From JAEUWI01 sp942492815 (GTDB lineage: Bacteria; Hydrogenedentota; Hydrogenedentia; Hydrogenedentales; JAEUWI01), in the NCBI GenBank assembly GCA_942492815.1, contig OW818658.1:2542001-2606000 (forward strand): a DNA stretch of 64,000 nt, in the 5' to 3' direction. A program made the translations under genes and the position numbers. This document shows positions 17,355 to 26,096 of this stretch, one piece after another. Position 1 is the first letter of the stretch. Every line of letters begins with the position of its first letter. The notes under the pieces were generated by a model. That model was not told the origin of the DNA. It searched no databases and saw only the letters and a list, made by a program, of their open reading frames with translations.

Positions 17355-20042
17355 ATGAAATTGTGGGCCCTGACCGTCGCCATATTACTGAGTTTCACTG
17401 CGCTATCAGAAGCCGTTGCGCAGGCTGCAGATACGGACACCGTTCCCACCCTCTACCTCTATGCGGAACGGGATCGTTCCGTCTGGTTTGATCTGTACAT
17501 CCACCCGGAACCTGCGGAGCCCGAGCGGGTCAGTGCCGCCCTGGCGGCGATGGTCTCGGACGAAGATCCCGAAAGTGTGGCGGGTTATTACGACGGCTTC
17601 GACGAAGACGATGGAGCGAGTTGGTCGGGGTATTGGAGCGATGCCCTGAGCTCGCGCGAAATGTTGGTCACGGGGACGATCGAACTGGAGCCGCTACGCG
17701 CGATCCTGACGGATCTCGGCGCGTCCACGCTTGCCGTGGAGATCTACCTGCCGGATGCCGGCCTGATCCAAGCCACCTGGAGCGACGTCACGGTTGTGAT
17801 GGAGGGCGACAATCACTGGAACTCATCCGCCCTGTCGCTGGACACGCCGATACCAGCGCTTAATCTTACCTTTGGATTTACGCCCGGCATCCTGCTGCTG
17901 TGGTACGCGCCCCTGTTGCTGTGTTCAACCCTTCTCCTCGGATATGCCTGCTTTCTGCGACGTGCAGGATTGAGTCGCCCCCTGGATGAAGCCGGTTTCG
18001 CCTGTTTCGCGTGTACGCGGGGCTCGCTCTACAGTATTCTCGCGTATTGGCTGGCCTTGCTGGCGATCAGCCGCAGTTGGAATCCCCTCTTGCCAATCGA
18101 GTTTGGCTGGGGGACGACCTGGGTGGAATTGACCGGTGTGCTCCTGAGGGACGGGGTGGTGGTGTCTGTTGCCACCGTCATGAGCGTGTGCGCGCGCATG
18201 ATTGTCTTCCCGGTTTATGCGCGATTTCCAGAGGCGACGTGGACCCGACGCGATTTTGTTGTCCAATGTCTGTGGGCTTGTGGGCTGGCGGGCCTCATGG
18301 TGATGTGCTTCGGAGCGATGACCTATTATCTGGTCGAGTCGCCGGCCCGCGCTGTGGCGCTCGCCGTGTTCACAGGCATGGTCAGCGCCGCAGTGTACTG
18401 GCAACTCCTCCATTCCATGGGGCTTGAGTTTGAGTCACTGGAGGCTGGACCGCTCCGCGAGCGTGTGGATGCCCTGGCGCTGGCAGCGGGCATACCCCGG
18501 CTGAACGGGGTTTACCTGATCCGAATGGGGAAAGCGCCGGTGCTCAATGCCTTCGCAGCAAATAACCTGCGTGTCCTCGTCACTGACTATCTGCTGCGCC
18601 GCTTGACTCGCCGCGAGGTGGACGCCATCCTCGCGCATGAGGTCAGCCACCTGAAAGGACGTCATCCCGATCGGCTTCGCAATATCCTGGCCTTGAATTT
18701 TGTCCTCTTAAGCTATGGTTCCGTGGCACTCTATCTGGTTGGGGCGGCCGTTGTGGAACAGTTCATCGCGCTGCCCTACGGAGCGACTCGCCTGATGGCT
18801 ATCCTGCTGGCGGCCCTGCCGGGTGCGGTGCTTGCGCAATATGTGCGCCTGCGCTATGCGCGGCGTTTCGAGCGCGAAGCCGACGACGGGGCGCTCGCGC
18901 TGCTCGGTGACCCGGAGGCCCAGATCGCCAGTCTGGTCAAGGTGACGCGCATGAACCACATGCCGCTCGTGTGGGGCGGAAAGTGGCGTGAGCGCATGAT
19001 TACGCACCCCTCGACACGGGCGCGTGTGCAGCGGATCGCGGAACAGGGCCAAGTTCCACCCGAGCGTGTGGAGGCCCTGCTGGCCGGCGGGAGTGCCGCA
19101 GGCAGCGACGACGTGGGCCTGGACTACATACATGGAGGCGCAGGCGCACATCGCCGACGCTTCACGACGGAGTTCAAACTCAAGTTGATCCGTCTCAACG
19201 GCTATGTCTATCTGGCCCTTCCGGGGCTTGGCGCAACGGTCACTGTCGCGCTTTGGACACTGGGCGTACCGTCCATTCCGGGCTGGACCGCGCTTCCCTT
19301 CGCCGTGGTGATCGCGCTGGGGCTTTGCGTTCTCTACCAGAATCGGGCCGCACTGCGGGGCTATTCGGAACTTGCCCGGCAAATGCGCGAGGAGCACTCG
19401 CAGGCCCTGGCCGGCGAGGCAGTGCACTTTGTAACCTTCTCGCCGAATGCCGATGCGCTCTTATACGATGGGTTCCAGAATTGGGATGTCGGACTGCTGC
19501 AATTCAACGAAGCAGGCTTGCAGTATCTTGGTGACGGAACGGCGTTCAGCCTGCCCCGCCCCGAAATTCAAACGATTGACCTCGTCTCCCGTGCCAACTT
19601 CATCATCCCGTCGCTCAGCATCTACCTCACCTGGCACGACCCGGAAGAACCGGAAGTGACACGGACCTTTCTGTTTCGGGCGGCGGACGCGAACAGCCTG
19701 CTTTCCATAAACAGAGCGACTCGGGTGCTTTATCGCGGACTGGTGGAATGGAACGACAAGTCAGACGACGGGAACTTTGTATCCCAAGAGCAAATCCTGC
19801 CCCCACCGGGAAAACTGATCGTGAAAGGACAGCGTGTTAGTGATGTGTGCAACGGGCGTATGATGCTGGGCGTCGGTGTGAAATACGCCCTGTGCGGATT
19901 CGCCACCGCCCATGCCTTCGGCCTCCCAGCCCTTGCGCCCTTCGCAGGTTCAGCCGCCGGGGCAGCGCTCGCCACGGGCGTTGCGATGATGATCCTCATG
20001 GCTCCACTTTGGCGCTTCGGGCGAATCCATCAAGCGGAGTGA
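17355..20042 (+). CDS. Multi-spanning membrane M48 metalloprotease
   Basis: 895 residues from the ATG at 17355, chosen because a signal peptide (MKLWALTVAILLSFTALSEAVAQA) follows directly. Residues ~25-170 form an exported domain of unknown type. Several transmembrane helices follow (~175-200, 215-235, 260-285, 300-350). The M48 catalytic motif is HEVSH at 428-432, followed by FEREADDGA with the third zinc ligand Glu. A C-terminal ~260-residue region has two further helices and a soluble domain. Family members (HtpX, Ste24-like) degrade or process membrane proteins. The long N- and C-terminal additions are unusual. It ends one base from the convergent neighbour. Confidence 0.82.
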   Translation: MKLWALTVAILLSFTALSEAVAQAADTDTVPTLYLYAERDRSVWFDLYIHPEPAEPERVSAALAAMVSDEDPESVAGYYDGFDEDDGASWSGYWSDALSSREMLVTGTIELEPLRAILTDLGASTLAVEIYLPDAGLIQATWSDVTVVMEGDNHWNSSALSLDTPIPALNLTFGFTPGILLLWYAPLLLCSTLLLGYACFLRRAGLSRPLDEAGFACFACTRGSLYSILAYWLALLAISRSWNPLLPIEFGWGTTWVELTGVLLRDGVVVSVATVMSVCARMIVFPVYARFPEATWTRRDFVVQCLWACGLAGLMVMCFGAMTYYLVESPARAVALAVFTGMVSAAVYWQLLHSMGLEFESLEAGPLRERVDALALAAGIPRLNGVYLIRMGKAPVLNAFAANNLRVLVTDYLLRRLTRREVDAILAHEVSHLKGRHPDRLRNILALNFVLLSYGSVALYLVGAAVVEQFIALPYGATRLMAILLAALPGAVLAQYVRLRYARRFEREADDGALALLGDPEAQIASLVKVTRMNHMPLVWGGKWRERMITHPSTRARVQRIAEQGQVPPERVEALLAGGSAAGSDDVGLDYIHGGAGAHRRRFTTEFKLKLIRLNGYVYLALPGLGATVTVALWTLGVPSIPGWTALPFAVVIALGLCVLYQNRAALRGYSELARQMREEHSQALAGEAVHFVTFSPNADALLYDGFQNWDVGLLQFNEAGLQYLGDGTAFSLPRPEIQTIDLVSRANFIIPSLSIYLTWHDPEEPEVTRTFLFRAADANSLLSINRATRVLYRGLVEWNDKSDDGNFVSQEQILPPPGKLIVKGQRVSDVCNGRMMLGVGVKYALCGFATAHAFGLPALAPFAGSAAGAALATGVAMMILMAPLWRFGRIHQAE

Positions 20043-20043
20043 A

Positions 20044-22011
20044 TCAGGTGCCGCCTGAGACTTCCAGCACGTCGAGGGGGATCCTCCCATGCGTGGATTC
20101 GAGGCGGACGGTGTGTCGACCAGCCGCAAGCCCAACCGTTTCGAAGCGCAGGGCACTGGATTCCGGGGCGGTTGCTGCGTAGTCGATGTCTGTAATGAAC
20201 TGGCCGTCGATGAAAAGCTTCGCCTTGCCGAATTCCGGGCCTCGGGGCGCGAAGAGAGCGATGCGTGTGCCTTCCATGTTCCACTTGGCAGTTACAGCAT
20301 CCGCTACACTGACCGCGCCAATTCCGTAGGTGAAGTGCGGATTGTCATTCACCACCTCCCACGCCGTGGCCAACTGGGCAGCGCTGAGGGTGCCTTCGGA
20401 CCATAGGTAGCGACGCGTGGCAGGGCCGAGATCGCCGTCAATGGCAAATTTCGACACGCGGGCATGGCTGTTGGGCTCCAGCAGTAGACCGAAAGCCCCG
20501 GAGGTCGCAGCGAGAGGCCCCTCCCATGCTTTCGCCTCGCCAAAGTGAAGGGAAAGCTGCCCCGCACCGCTCCATGCGAGCTTTGCGATCGTCTTTTCCG
20601 ATGCGGTGAGCGTGCCTTCGGCGGTAGCGACAATCTCGCCCGCGTCACTCGCGGTTATAAGCCGCCAACGCGTTTCGTTCAGTTCGAGGGCCTGATAACG
20701 CGTCCGGGTCAGGGGGTGAAGCGAAGCGTCGGATCGGGGTTCATCGGGTCCAAGGGGCATGGTGGCCCCCCAGAGGATGCGGACCGTGCCGCGCGCCGTC
20801 AGGGTCACTTCTATCGATTTTGGAATTCCGGCCCGCTTCAACAGCGCCAGACTGGGTCCGCGATGGGCGCTGGTGACGAAGCCCTGATCGGCGTAGGGCT
20901 GTTTCCAGGGACGGCTGGCGAGATTTATCGTACCGAAGCCACCGGGATCCCGGCTGGGAAAAAGCACGTTGAAGATGCCGTCGCGATCCACGAAGCCGGT
21001 GAAGGCCTGGCCCCAGATGCCGTCGTGCTCGTTTTCCAGAGGTTCGGTATGCCACACGGAACCGAGTTGGTGCAGTTCCCAGGCGGCGGGGTCCATGGCG
21101 GATTCGAGGGGGACGCGAAAGACCGCCTGAACGTTGCGGTTCAACGCCACCGACGTCGCGGGTGCGTAGAGATAGCCCTCCCGGGCGAAGGACGGGTGAA
21201 ATTCGAGGAGGGGCGGGTGGTAGGTGTCCCCTTCGGGATGGAGCAGCAGCACGGCTTCGGACCAGGGGCCCTCGGGATCCTTCGCGGTGCGGCCAAGATA
21301 GGCCCAGCCGAAATGGGGGCCCGAATCGGTCAGGGTCAACACAAGCCAATCGTTCGCCCGACGGATGAGGGTCGAGGCGTATTGACGACGATACTTCCCT
21401 TCCAGCGCGGGCTGGTTGCGGGTCGTCCAGATGGGTTTCGTGCTTCGATGGAAGGGGCCTTCGGGCTTCTCGGCCCAGGCATAGCCCACGCCGCTGTTGT
21501 GGGTGTTATCGGGGTTGAAAATATCTCCCCACTTCGTGCTCTGGGTGAGCCAGTCATAGACCAGGTGATACTTTCCATCGGCGAAAACCACGGACACGTC
21601 GGGCGCATGCCCTTCGGGTGATTGCTCGCCCTCGAAGGTGTGGGGTGCGTCGGGAAAGATGGGTCTCAGGTCTTCCCAGGTCGCACCCCGGTCCGTAGAT
21701 CGCGAGACGGTGCACAACATGGGCACGTCGGCGGTGTAATTGCGTCCGTAGTGGCCTATGTAGCTGTACCAGTTTCCGCTGGCGGGATCTTCGAAAAGAA
21801 AACCATTCACAGGCCAATCGTGGGGTGCCTTGCCGCGAACGACGGGGTTTCCGGGCCGATGGGTGAAGGAATCAAATGAGGCTTCGCCATAGATCGGATG
21901 GGACAGCCAGGCCTCGCGCTGGAAGTGGTGGGCAAAATCCGTCGCCATCACGCTGTTCGCGGAGAGCAAGAGAGCGATCAGGAAATAGAATACGCGCAAT
22001 GGACGAAACAA
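20044..22011 (-). CDS. Exported GH43-like five-bladed propeller protein
   Basis: 655 residues from a TTG at 22011 that retains a signal peptide (VFYFLIALLLSANSVMA); the start codon choice is uncertain. Residues ~45-400 have repeated motifs of GH43-type propellers: PVNGFLFEDPASGNWYSYIGHY, SRSTDRGATWEDL, DVSVVFADGKYHLVYDW, GYLYAPATSVAL and HDGIWGQAFTGFVDRDG. Residues ~400-655 are beta-rich and may be accessory carbohydrate-binding domains (TVRLESTHG near the end). Likely acts on an extracellular polysaccharide; the catalytic acid and base cannot be assigned by eye. It faces the M48 gene end to end. Confidence 0.65.
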   Translation of the reverse strand: MFRPLRVFYFLIALLLSANSVMATDFAHHFQREAWLSHPIYGEASFDSFTHRPGNPVVRGKAPHDWPVNGFLFEDPASGNWYSYIGHYGRNYTADVPMLCTVSRSTDRGATWEDLRPIFPDAPHTFEGEQSPEGHAPDVSVVFADGKYHLVYDWLTQSTKWGDIFNPDNTHNSGVGYAWAEKPEGPFHRSTKPIWTTRNQPALEGKYRRQYASTLIRRANDWLVLTLTDSGPHFGWAYLGRTAKDPEGPWSEAVLLLHPEGDTYHPPLLEFHPSFAREGYLYAPATSVALNRNVQAVFRVPLESAMDPAAWELHQLGSVWHTEPLENEHDGIWGQAFTGFVDRDGIFNVLFPSRDPGGFGTINLASRPWKQPYADQGFVTSAHRGPSLALLKRAGIPKSIEVTLTARGTVRILWGATMPLGPDEPRSDASLHPLTRTRYQALELNETRWRLITASDAGEIVATAEGTLTASEKTIAKLAWSGAGQLSLHFGEAKAWEGPLAATSGAFGLLLEPNSHARVSKFAIDGDLGPATRRYLWSEGTLSAAQLATAWEVVNDNPHFTYGIGAVSVADAVTAKWNMEGTRIALFAPRGPEFGKAKLFIDGQFITDIDYAATAPESSALRFETVGLAAGRHTVRLESTHGRIPLDVLEVSGGT

Positions 22012-22440
22012 ATCTCAAACCCCGTAACATTTTGCATGGCAGGGAAAAGTTTTCCCACAGATAGACACAGATAAACACAGATAAAAAGACAAAAAAACAC
22101 TGATGTCCGGATAACAATTCGTGTAACTTGAATGGATTGACCAATTGGATTGACTGGAAAGTCTATTCGGTGTTCAAGAAAGCCTGCAACGCCGCTCCTT
22201 CTACGAAAAACACGTAGCGTAGAAGCTGTGGAATTGTGTAGTGTTTGCAGTTACTGTCTATCCGAAGCTTTTCAAGAGTGAACTAGTAATACAACAAACG
22301 ATTGCCAAGCATCCAGATCAAGCTTTGTACTCTTATCTCTGTGCATCTGTGTCTATCTGTGGGAAAATCTTCCTCCGCAAGGTGCGGCAAACACGGAGAC
22401 TCTCCCAACACACTCGCAGTTGCCCCTCTTCAGCATTATC
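22012..22440. other. Non-coding region with inverted-repeat element B
   Basis: No gene seen. It holds the inverted-repeat element at 22042-22372. Inside is a hairpin CTTCTACG/CGTAGAAG around 22199-22226. The short open frame at 22241 is a translation of the repeat arm. Confidence 0.6.
22042..22372. repeat. Inverted-repeat element B
   Basis: A 23-bp perfect inverted pair (22050-22072 and 22345-22367) with core CCCACAGATAGACACAGAT. The left arm continues as tandem 10-bp units CACAGATAnA, three in a row. The left end is also locally palindromic (GGGAAAA-G-TTTTCCC at 22042-22056). The design parallels element A: arms made of triplicated 10-bp units in inverted orientation around a non-coding centre. 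Confidence 0.65.
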
Positions 22441-23010
22441 TCAGCCGACAAGGGCCATGAAGCGCGCACGGGTTTCGGCTAATTCCCCGAGAATCGGGTG
22501 CTCCCACCCCTCTTCCAGGGCTTGGCCCATAGCAACGTAGTACCAGAGCGTGCCCTCGTGACCACCTTTGAACTGATTCCAATAGGCCGCGCCCCCGCTC
22601 GCCGAGTAGCTGCGTATCATGGACTGAATATTGTGCAGCTTGTCCGCCGCGAGAATCAGGCGCGCGTCCATGGGCGCGTTAGCGATCCGGGCAATATGGG
22701 CCTCCTTGCGGGGTCGCCAGTCTGGCTTCGGATCTTCCCAGGCATCGGTACAAGCCCAGACGAGATCCGCCACATTGTCGCGAAACTGGGCGCGGATTCG
22801 GTCGAGTACGGCCCGACCGCCCTGATCTTCCACGGCGTCGTGGAGGAGTGCGGCGATGAACTGCTCTTCTGTGCCGCCGTACTCGCCGACGATGGCGGCA
22901 ACGGCGAAGAGATGGGTGATATAAGGTGCACCGCCGCACTTGCGCGCCTGGCGGCCGTGTAGTTCCTGCACGACCGTAATGGCGTCAATAATGCGTTCGG
23001 TATAGATCAA
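22441..23010 (-). CDS. Small alarmone hydrolase-like HD protein (SAH/Mesh1 type)
   Basis: 189 residues from a TTG start with GGGAGG seven bases upstream. The RelA/SpoT-type hydrolase signature HDxxED is present as HDAVED (57-62), preceded by GGAPYITHLFAVAAIV with the conserved His33 and followed by DARLILAADKLHN. There is no synthetase domain, TGS or ACT domain, so it is a single-domain HD hydrolase. Such proteins degrade (p)ppGpp or related nucleotides. The GTD-type C-terminal extension (EGTLWYYVAMGQALEE) is common to this subgroup. Monocistronic as far as can be seen. Confidence 0.85.
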   Translation of the reverse strand: MIYTERIIDAITVVQELHGRQARKCGGAPYITHLFAVAAIVGEYGGTEEQFIAALLHDAVEDQGGRAVLDRIRAQFRDNVADLVWACTDAWEDPKPDWRPRKEAHIARIANAPMDARLILAADKLHNIQSMIRSYSASGGAAYWNQFKGGHEGTLWYYVAMGQALEEGWEHPILGELAETRARFMALVG

Positions 23011-23115
23011 TTCAGTGCCTCCCGGGAAAAACGCTCATCTTCGTCAATCAAAACAAGTCATCACCTCGATGGTTTGGGATGGCGGTGTCACAAAACGAAG
23101 CGGCCCCCTGATCGC

Positions 23116-23913
23116 TTATTTCCTCGCTTTAAGCCAGGCGATGAGTTTCTCAGGATGGTCCGTCTGAATGCCGTCTGTCCCCCAGGCCACGGCCTCTTCC
23201 CAGCAGGTCGGGTCGCTCTCGTCTACAATAACCACGGCACCGGCTTCGTGGCAGGTCTTGACAAAGTTGGCGGAAAACTGATCCCACACCGAGGCGATCG
23301 CCTTTGGCTGGAATTCCTGAATCAAAGCAGGAAGATTGGCCTCCGGACCCGGGTCCGGCATGGGAATGCAATCCGCGCAGTTCTTCTTGATGAAGTGTTG
23401 CTGTTCCGGATCACAGTACCAAAGGATGTCTTTCTCCATTTCGTATTTTGCGATGATCTTGAGGAGCACGGCGGGGTCGGCTTCCTTCAGATCCAGGTAG
23501 ATACCGATCTTGCCCTTGCACAGGGTCAGGATCTCGTCAAAGGTGGGAATGCGTTCATCTTTCCATTTCGGGTCCACGCGGCTACCGATATCCATCGCCT
23601 TTAACTCGGCCAGGGTAAAGCTCGACACCTTGCCCTTCGCGTCTTTGGTATAGGAATCGACGGTGCTGTTATGCATACTGACGATCTCGCCGTCCTTCGT
23701 GGTGCGCAGATCGATTTCCACATAGTCGGCACCAAGATCGATGGCGCGCTGGTAGGCGGCCAGGGTGTTCTCGGGCCGGTCTTCGTGGGCACCCCGGTGA
23801 CACATGACATAGACGCCGCCATTGCGCGGGGCGGGCAATACGTCGGATTTGAGGGGCACCTCCGCAACAACGGGAAAACAGAGGGCCAACAGGGCAAGGG
23901 ATCGAATCATCAT
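23116..23913 (-). CDS. Exported glycerophosphodiester phosphodiesterase
   Basis: 265 residues from the ATG at 23913, with AAGGAG seven bases upstream and a signal peptide ending near residue 18. The GDPD core is complete: CHRGAHEDRPENTLAAYQRAI (His39-Arg40, Glu48), ADYVEIDLRTTKDGEIVSMHN (Glu66, Asp68, His81), then a TIM-barrel order ending WGTDGIQTDHPEKLIAWL. It hydrolyses glycerophosphodiesters outside the cytoplasm, releasing glycerol-3-phosphate. Single gene with its own promoter. Confidence 0.93.
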   Translation of the reverse strand: MMIRSLALLALCFPVVAEVPLKSDVLPAPRNGGVYVMCHRGAHEDRPENTLAAYQRAIDLGADYVEIDLRTTKDGEIVSMHNSTVDSYTKDAKGKVSSFTLAELKAMDIGSRVDPKWKDERIPTFDEILTLCKGKIGIYLDLKEADPAVLLKIIAKYEMEKDILWYCDPEQQHFIKKNCADCIPMPDPGPEANLPALIQEFQPKAIASVWDQFSANFVKTCHEAGAVVIVDESDPTCWEEAVAWGTDGIQTDHPEKLIAWLKARK

Positions 23914-23939
23914 TGCAATACTCCTTTGGTCAGACCATG

Positions 23940-23969
23940 ATTGTTCGTGTTCGGGGTGGCAAATGTCAA
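23940..23969 (-). promoter_or_regulatory. Candidate sigma-70 promoter for the GDPD gene
   Basis: Minus strand: TTGACA at 23969-23964, 18-bp spacer, AACAAT at 23945-23940. The AAGGAG and ATG follow within about 30 bp. Confidence 0.45.
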
Positions 23970-24082
23970 CCGTTTGCGGCAATCTTCGACTTGATATTGG
24001 GGAGCGCTTCGGCCATTATTAAGGTACAGGCTAAACCCCCATACCGACCCGTTTTCGCGTTTGGTCGTTGAGAGAGGTTCAC

Positions 24083-26068
24083 GTGAGTATTAGAGTGCTG
24101 AATATTGGCGCATGCGCCCTGGCCCTGGGAGCGCTCTGCGTATCCGCCGAAGCCCCGGCCCCCGCAGTGGATTACACCAAGGACGTCCACCCCATCCTGG
24201 CGGAGCATTGCTATTCCTGCCACGCGGGCGATAGCCGCAAGGGTGGGTTCTTCATGGGGAACCGCGACGATCTGCTCAAGGGCAGTGAAAATGGGCCGGT
24301 GGTGGTCGAGGGAAAGGCCGACGAGAGTCTGCTGCTCAAACTGGTAACCTCCCAGGATGAAGACCTTGTGATGCCGCCGAAGGGGCGGCACTTGAACGAG
24401 GCCGAGGTAGAAACGCTTCGCGCCTGGATCAATGCGGGCGTGCCCTGGGGTGAAGTCGCTGCGGTAGAACCGGCCTACCAGGCCCCTCTGATTCTGCGCT
24501 CTTCGCCGCCCAAGAGCAGCGCAAGCAATCTGGTTGACGCCTATATGGAAGACTACATCGCTGCCCGAGGTGTTCCGGCGACGTCGTTGGTCGACGATGC
24601 CACGTTTGCCCGCCGCGTCTATCTGGACATCACGGGGCTTGTCCCCACACCCGACGAACTTGCAGCTTTCTCGGCCGAGCAATCGGCAGACAAGCGGGTG
24701 GTCCTCATCGACACGCTCCTGGCGGACAGCCAGGGATATGCCGAACATTGGATGACCTTCTGGAACGACGTGCTCCGAAATGACTATCAGGGCACGGGCT
24801 ATATCGATGGCGGGCGCAAGCAAATCACCGATTGGCTCTTTGACGCGCTCTACAACAACAAACCATACGATGAATTTGTGCGCAACCTTATTTCCCCGCA
24901 GGACCCCGCGTCGGAAGGCTTTATCACGGGCATCGTGTGGCGCGGCGACAACGCCGTGGTACAGCAGGCGCCCATGCAGGCGGCTATCAATCTCAGTCAG
25001 GTTTTTCTCGGGCTGAACCTCAAATGCGCCGCTTGCCACGACAGCTTCATCAATGACTGGAGTCTGTCCCAGACCTTTGCGCTGGCCAACGTCTTCAGCG
25101 ACGAACCGATGGAGCAGGTGCGCTGCGAGACCAACCTGGGCCTTGCGGCGGACTACGGTTTCCTCTGGCCCGAACTGGGGACCGTGGACGGCACCAAGCC
25201 CCGCACGGAACGCATGGCCCAGGTGGCCAGTCTGGTGACGCGGCCGGAGAATGGCTACTTCACGCGCACGATTGTGAACCGCGTCTGGGCGCTCATGATG
25301 GGCCGTGGCCTTGTGGAGCCGCTGGACTCCATCGACCTGGAACCCTGGCACCCGGAGATGCTCGACGGTCTGGCGCTCGATTTCATCGCCCACAATTATG
25401 ACCTTCGCCACTTGATTCGCACCATTGCCACGTCTCAGGCCTACCAGTGGAAGGCGGTTCCCGCCTCGGAGATTGCGGACGCGACCTACGTATTCCGCGG
25501 CCCCACGGTGCGGCACCTTTCCGCGGAGCAATACTACGACGCCCTGGCGAGCCTCACTGGGGTCTGGCAGGCGAATCCGAAGTTCATCCTCCCCAAGGAC
25601 AAGACACCCGAAGAGATTGCGCGTCAGGAAGAAATTGCCAAGAAGGCCGCGGGCGGTATCACGGAGGGCGCGACGCCCGAAAGTAACACCGTCGCGGGCC
25701 GAAAGCAGCAGGTGCGCGCCTGGCGGGTACCCGTAGATCCCCTGATGAAGGCGCTTGGTCGCACGCCACGGGAGCAGGTAACCACGCGGCGCGAGACGCA
25801 GGGAACAACGCTTCAGGCGCTGGAATTGAGCAATGGCACGGCGCTGTATCAGCAGATTCAGTTGAGCGCGGAAGCGCTCCGCACGGAATGGCCCGGAACG
25901 TCCGAGGGCCTGATTATCGCGCTGTACCAGCACGGACTCCAGCGCAGTCCGTCCACCGAAGAGATCCAGTTGGCCCATGGTATCGTGGGCGATCCCCTGC
26001 GCCAGGAAGGTCTCGAAGATCTCCTGTGGGCCCTTGCCATGTTGCCCGAATTTCAATTGATTTACTGA
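24083..26068 (+). CDS. PSCyt1/DUF1549/DUF1553 cytochrome protein
   Basis: 661 residues from a GTG at 24083, with GAGAGG five bases upstream and a signal peptide ending at SAEA. A c-type heme site CYSCH lies at 43-47 within the planctomycete cytochrome domain (DYTKDVHPILAEHCYSCHAGD). DUF1549 follows (RRVYLDITGLVPTPDELAAF, MTFWNDVLRND, LKCAACHDSF with a second CxxCH) and then DUF1553 (FTRTIVNRVWALMMGRGLVEP). This architecture with a DUF1501 partner is widespread in Planctomycetota and Verrucomicrobiota; the biochemical role is unproven, with links to polysaccharide degradation suggested. The DUF1501 gene follows 28 bp later. Confidence 0.93.
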   Translation: MSIRVLNIGACALALGALCVSAEAPAPAVDYTKDVHPILAEHCYSCHAGDSRKGGFFMGNRDDLLKGSENGPVVVEGKADESLLLKLVTSQDEDLVMPPKGRHLNEAEVETLRAWINAGVPWGEVAAVEPAYQAPLILRSSPPKSSASNLVDAYMEDYIAARGVPATSLVDDATFARRVYLDITGLVPTPDELAAFSAEQSADKRVVLIDTLLADSQGYAEHWMTFWNDVLRNDYQGTGYIDGGRKQITDWLFDALYNNKPYDEFVRNLISPQDPASEGFITGIVWRGDNAVVQQAPMQAAINLSQVFLGLNLKCAACHDSFINDWSLSQTFALANVFSDEPMEQVRCETNLGLAADYGFLWPELGTVDGTKPRTERMAQVASLVTRPENGYFTRTIVNRVWALMMGRGLVEPLDSIDLEPWHPEMLDGLALDFIAHNYDLRHLIRTIATSQAYQWKAVPASEIADATYVFRGPTVRHLSAEQYYDALASLTGVWQANPKFILPKDKTPEEIARQEEIAKKAAGGITEGATPESNTVAGRKQQVRAWRVPVDPLMKALGRTPREQVTTRRETQGTTLQALELSNGTALYQQIQLSAEALRTEWPGTSEGLIIALYQHGLQRSPSTEEIQLAHGIVGDPLRQEGLEDLLWALAMLPEFQLIY

Positions 26069-26096
26069 TTCCCACGTGGATCGGAGGATTACCCGA

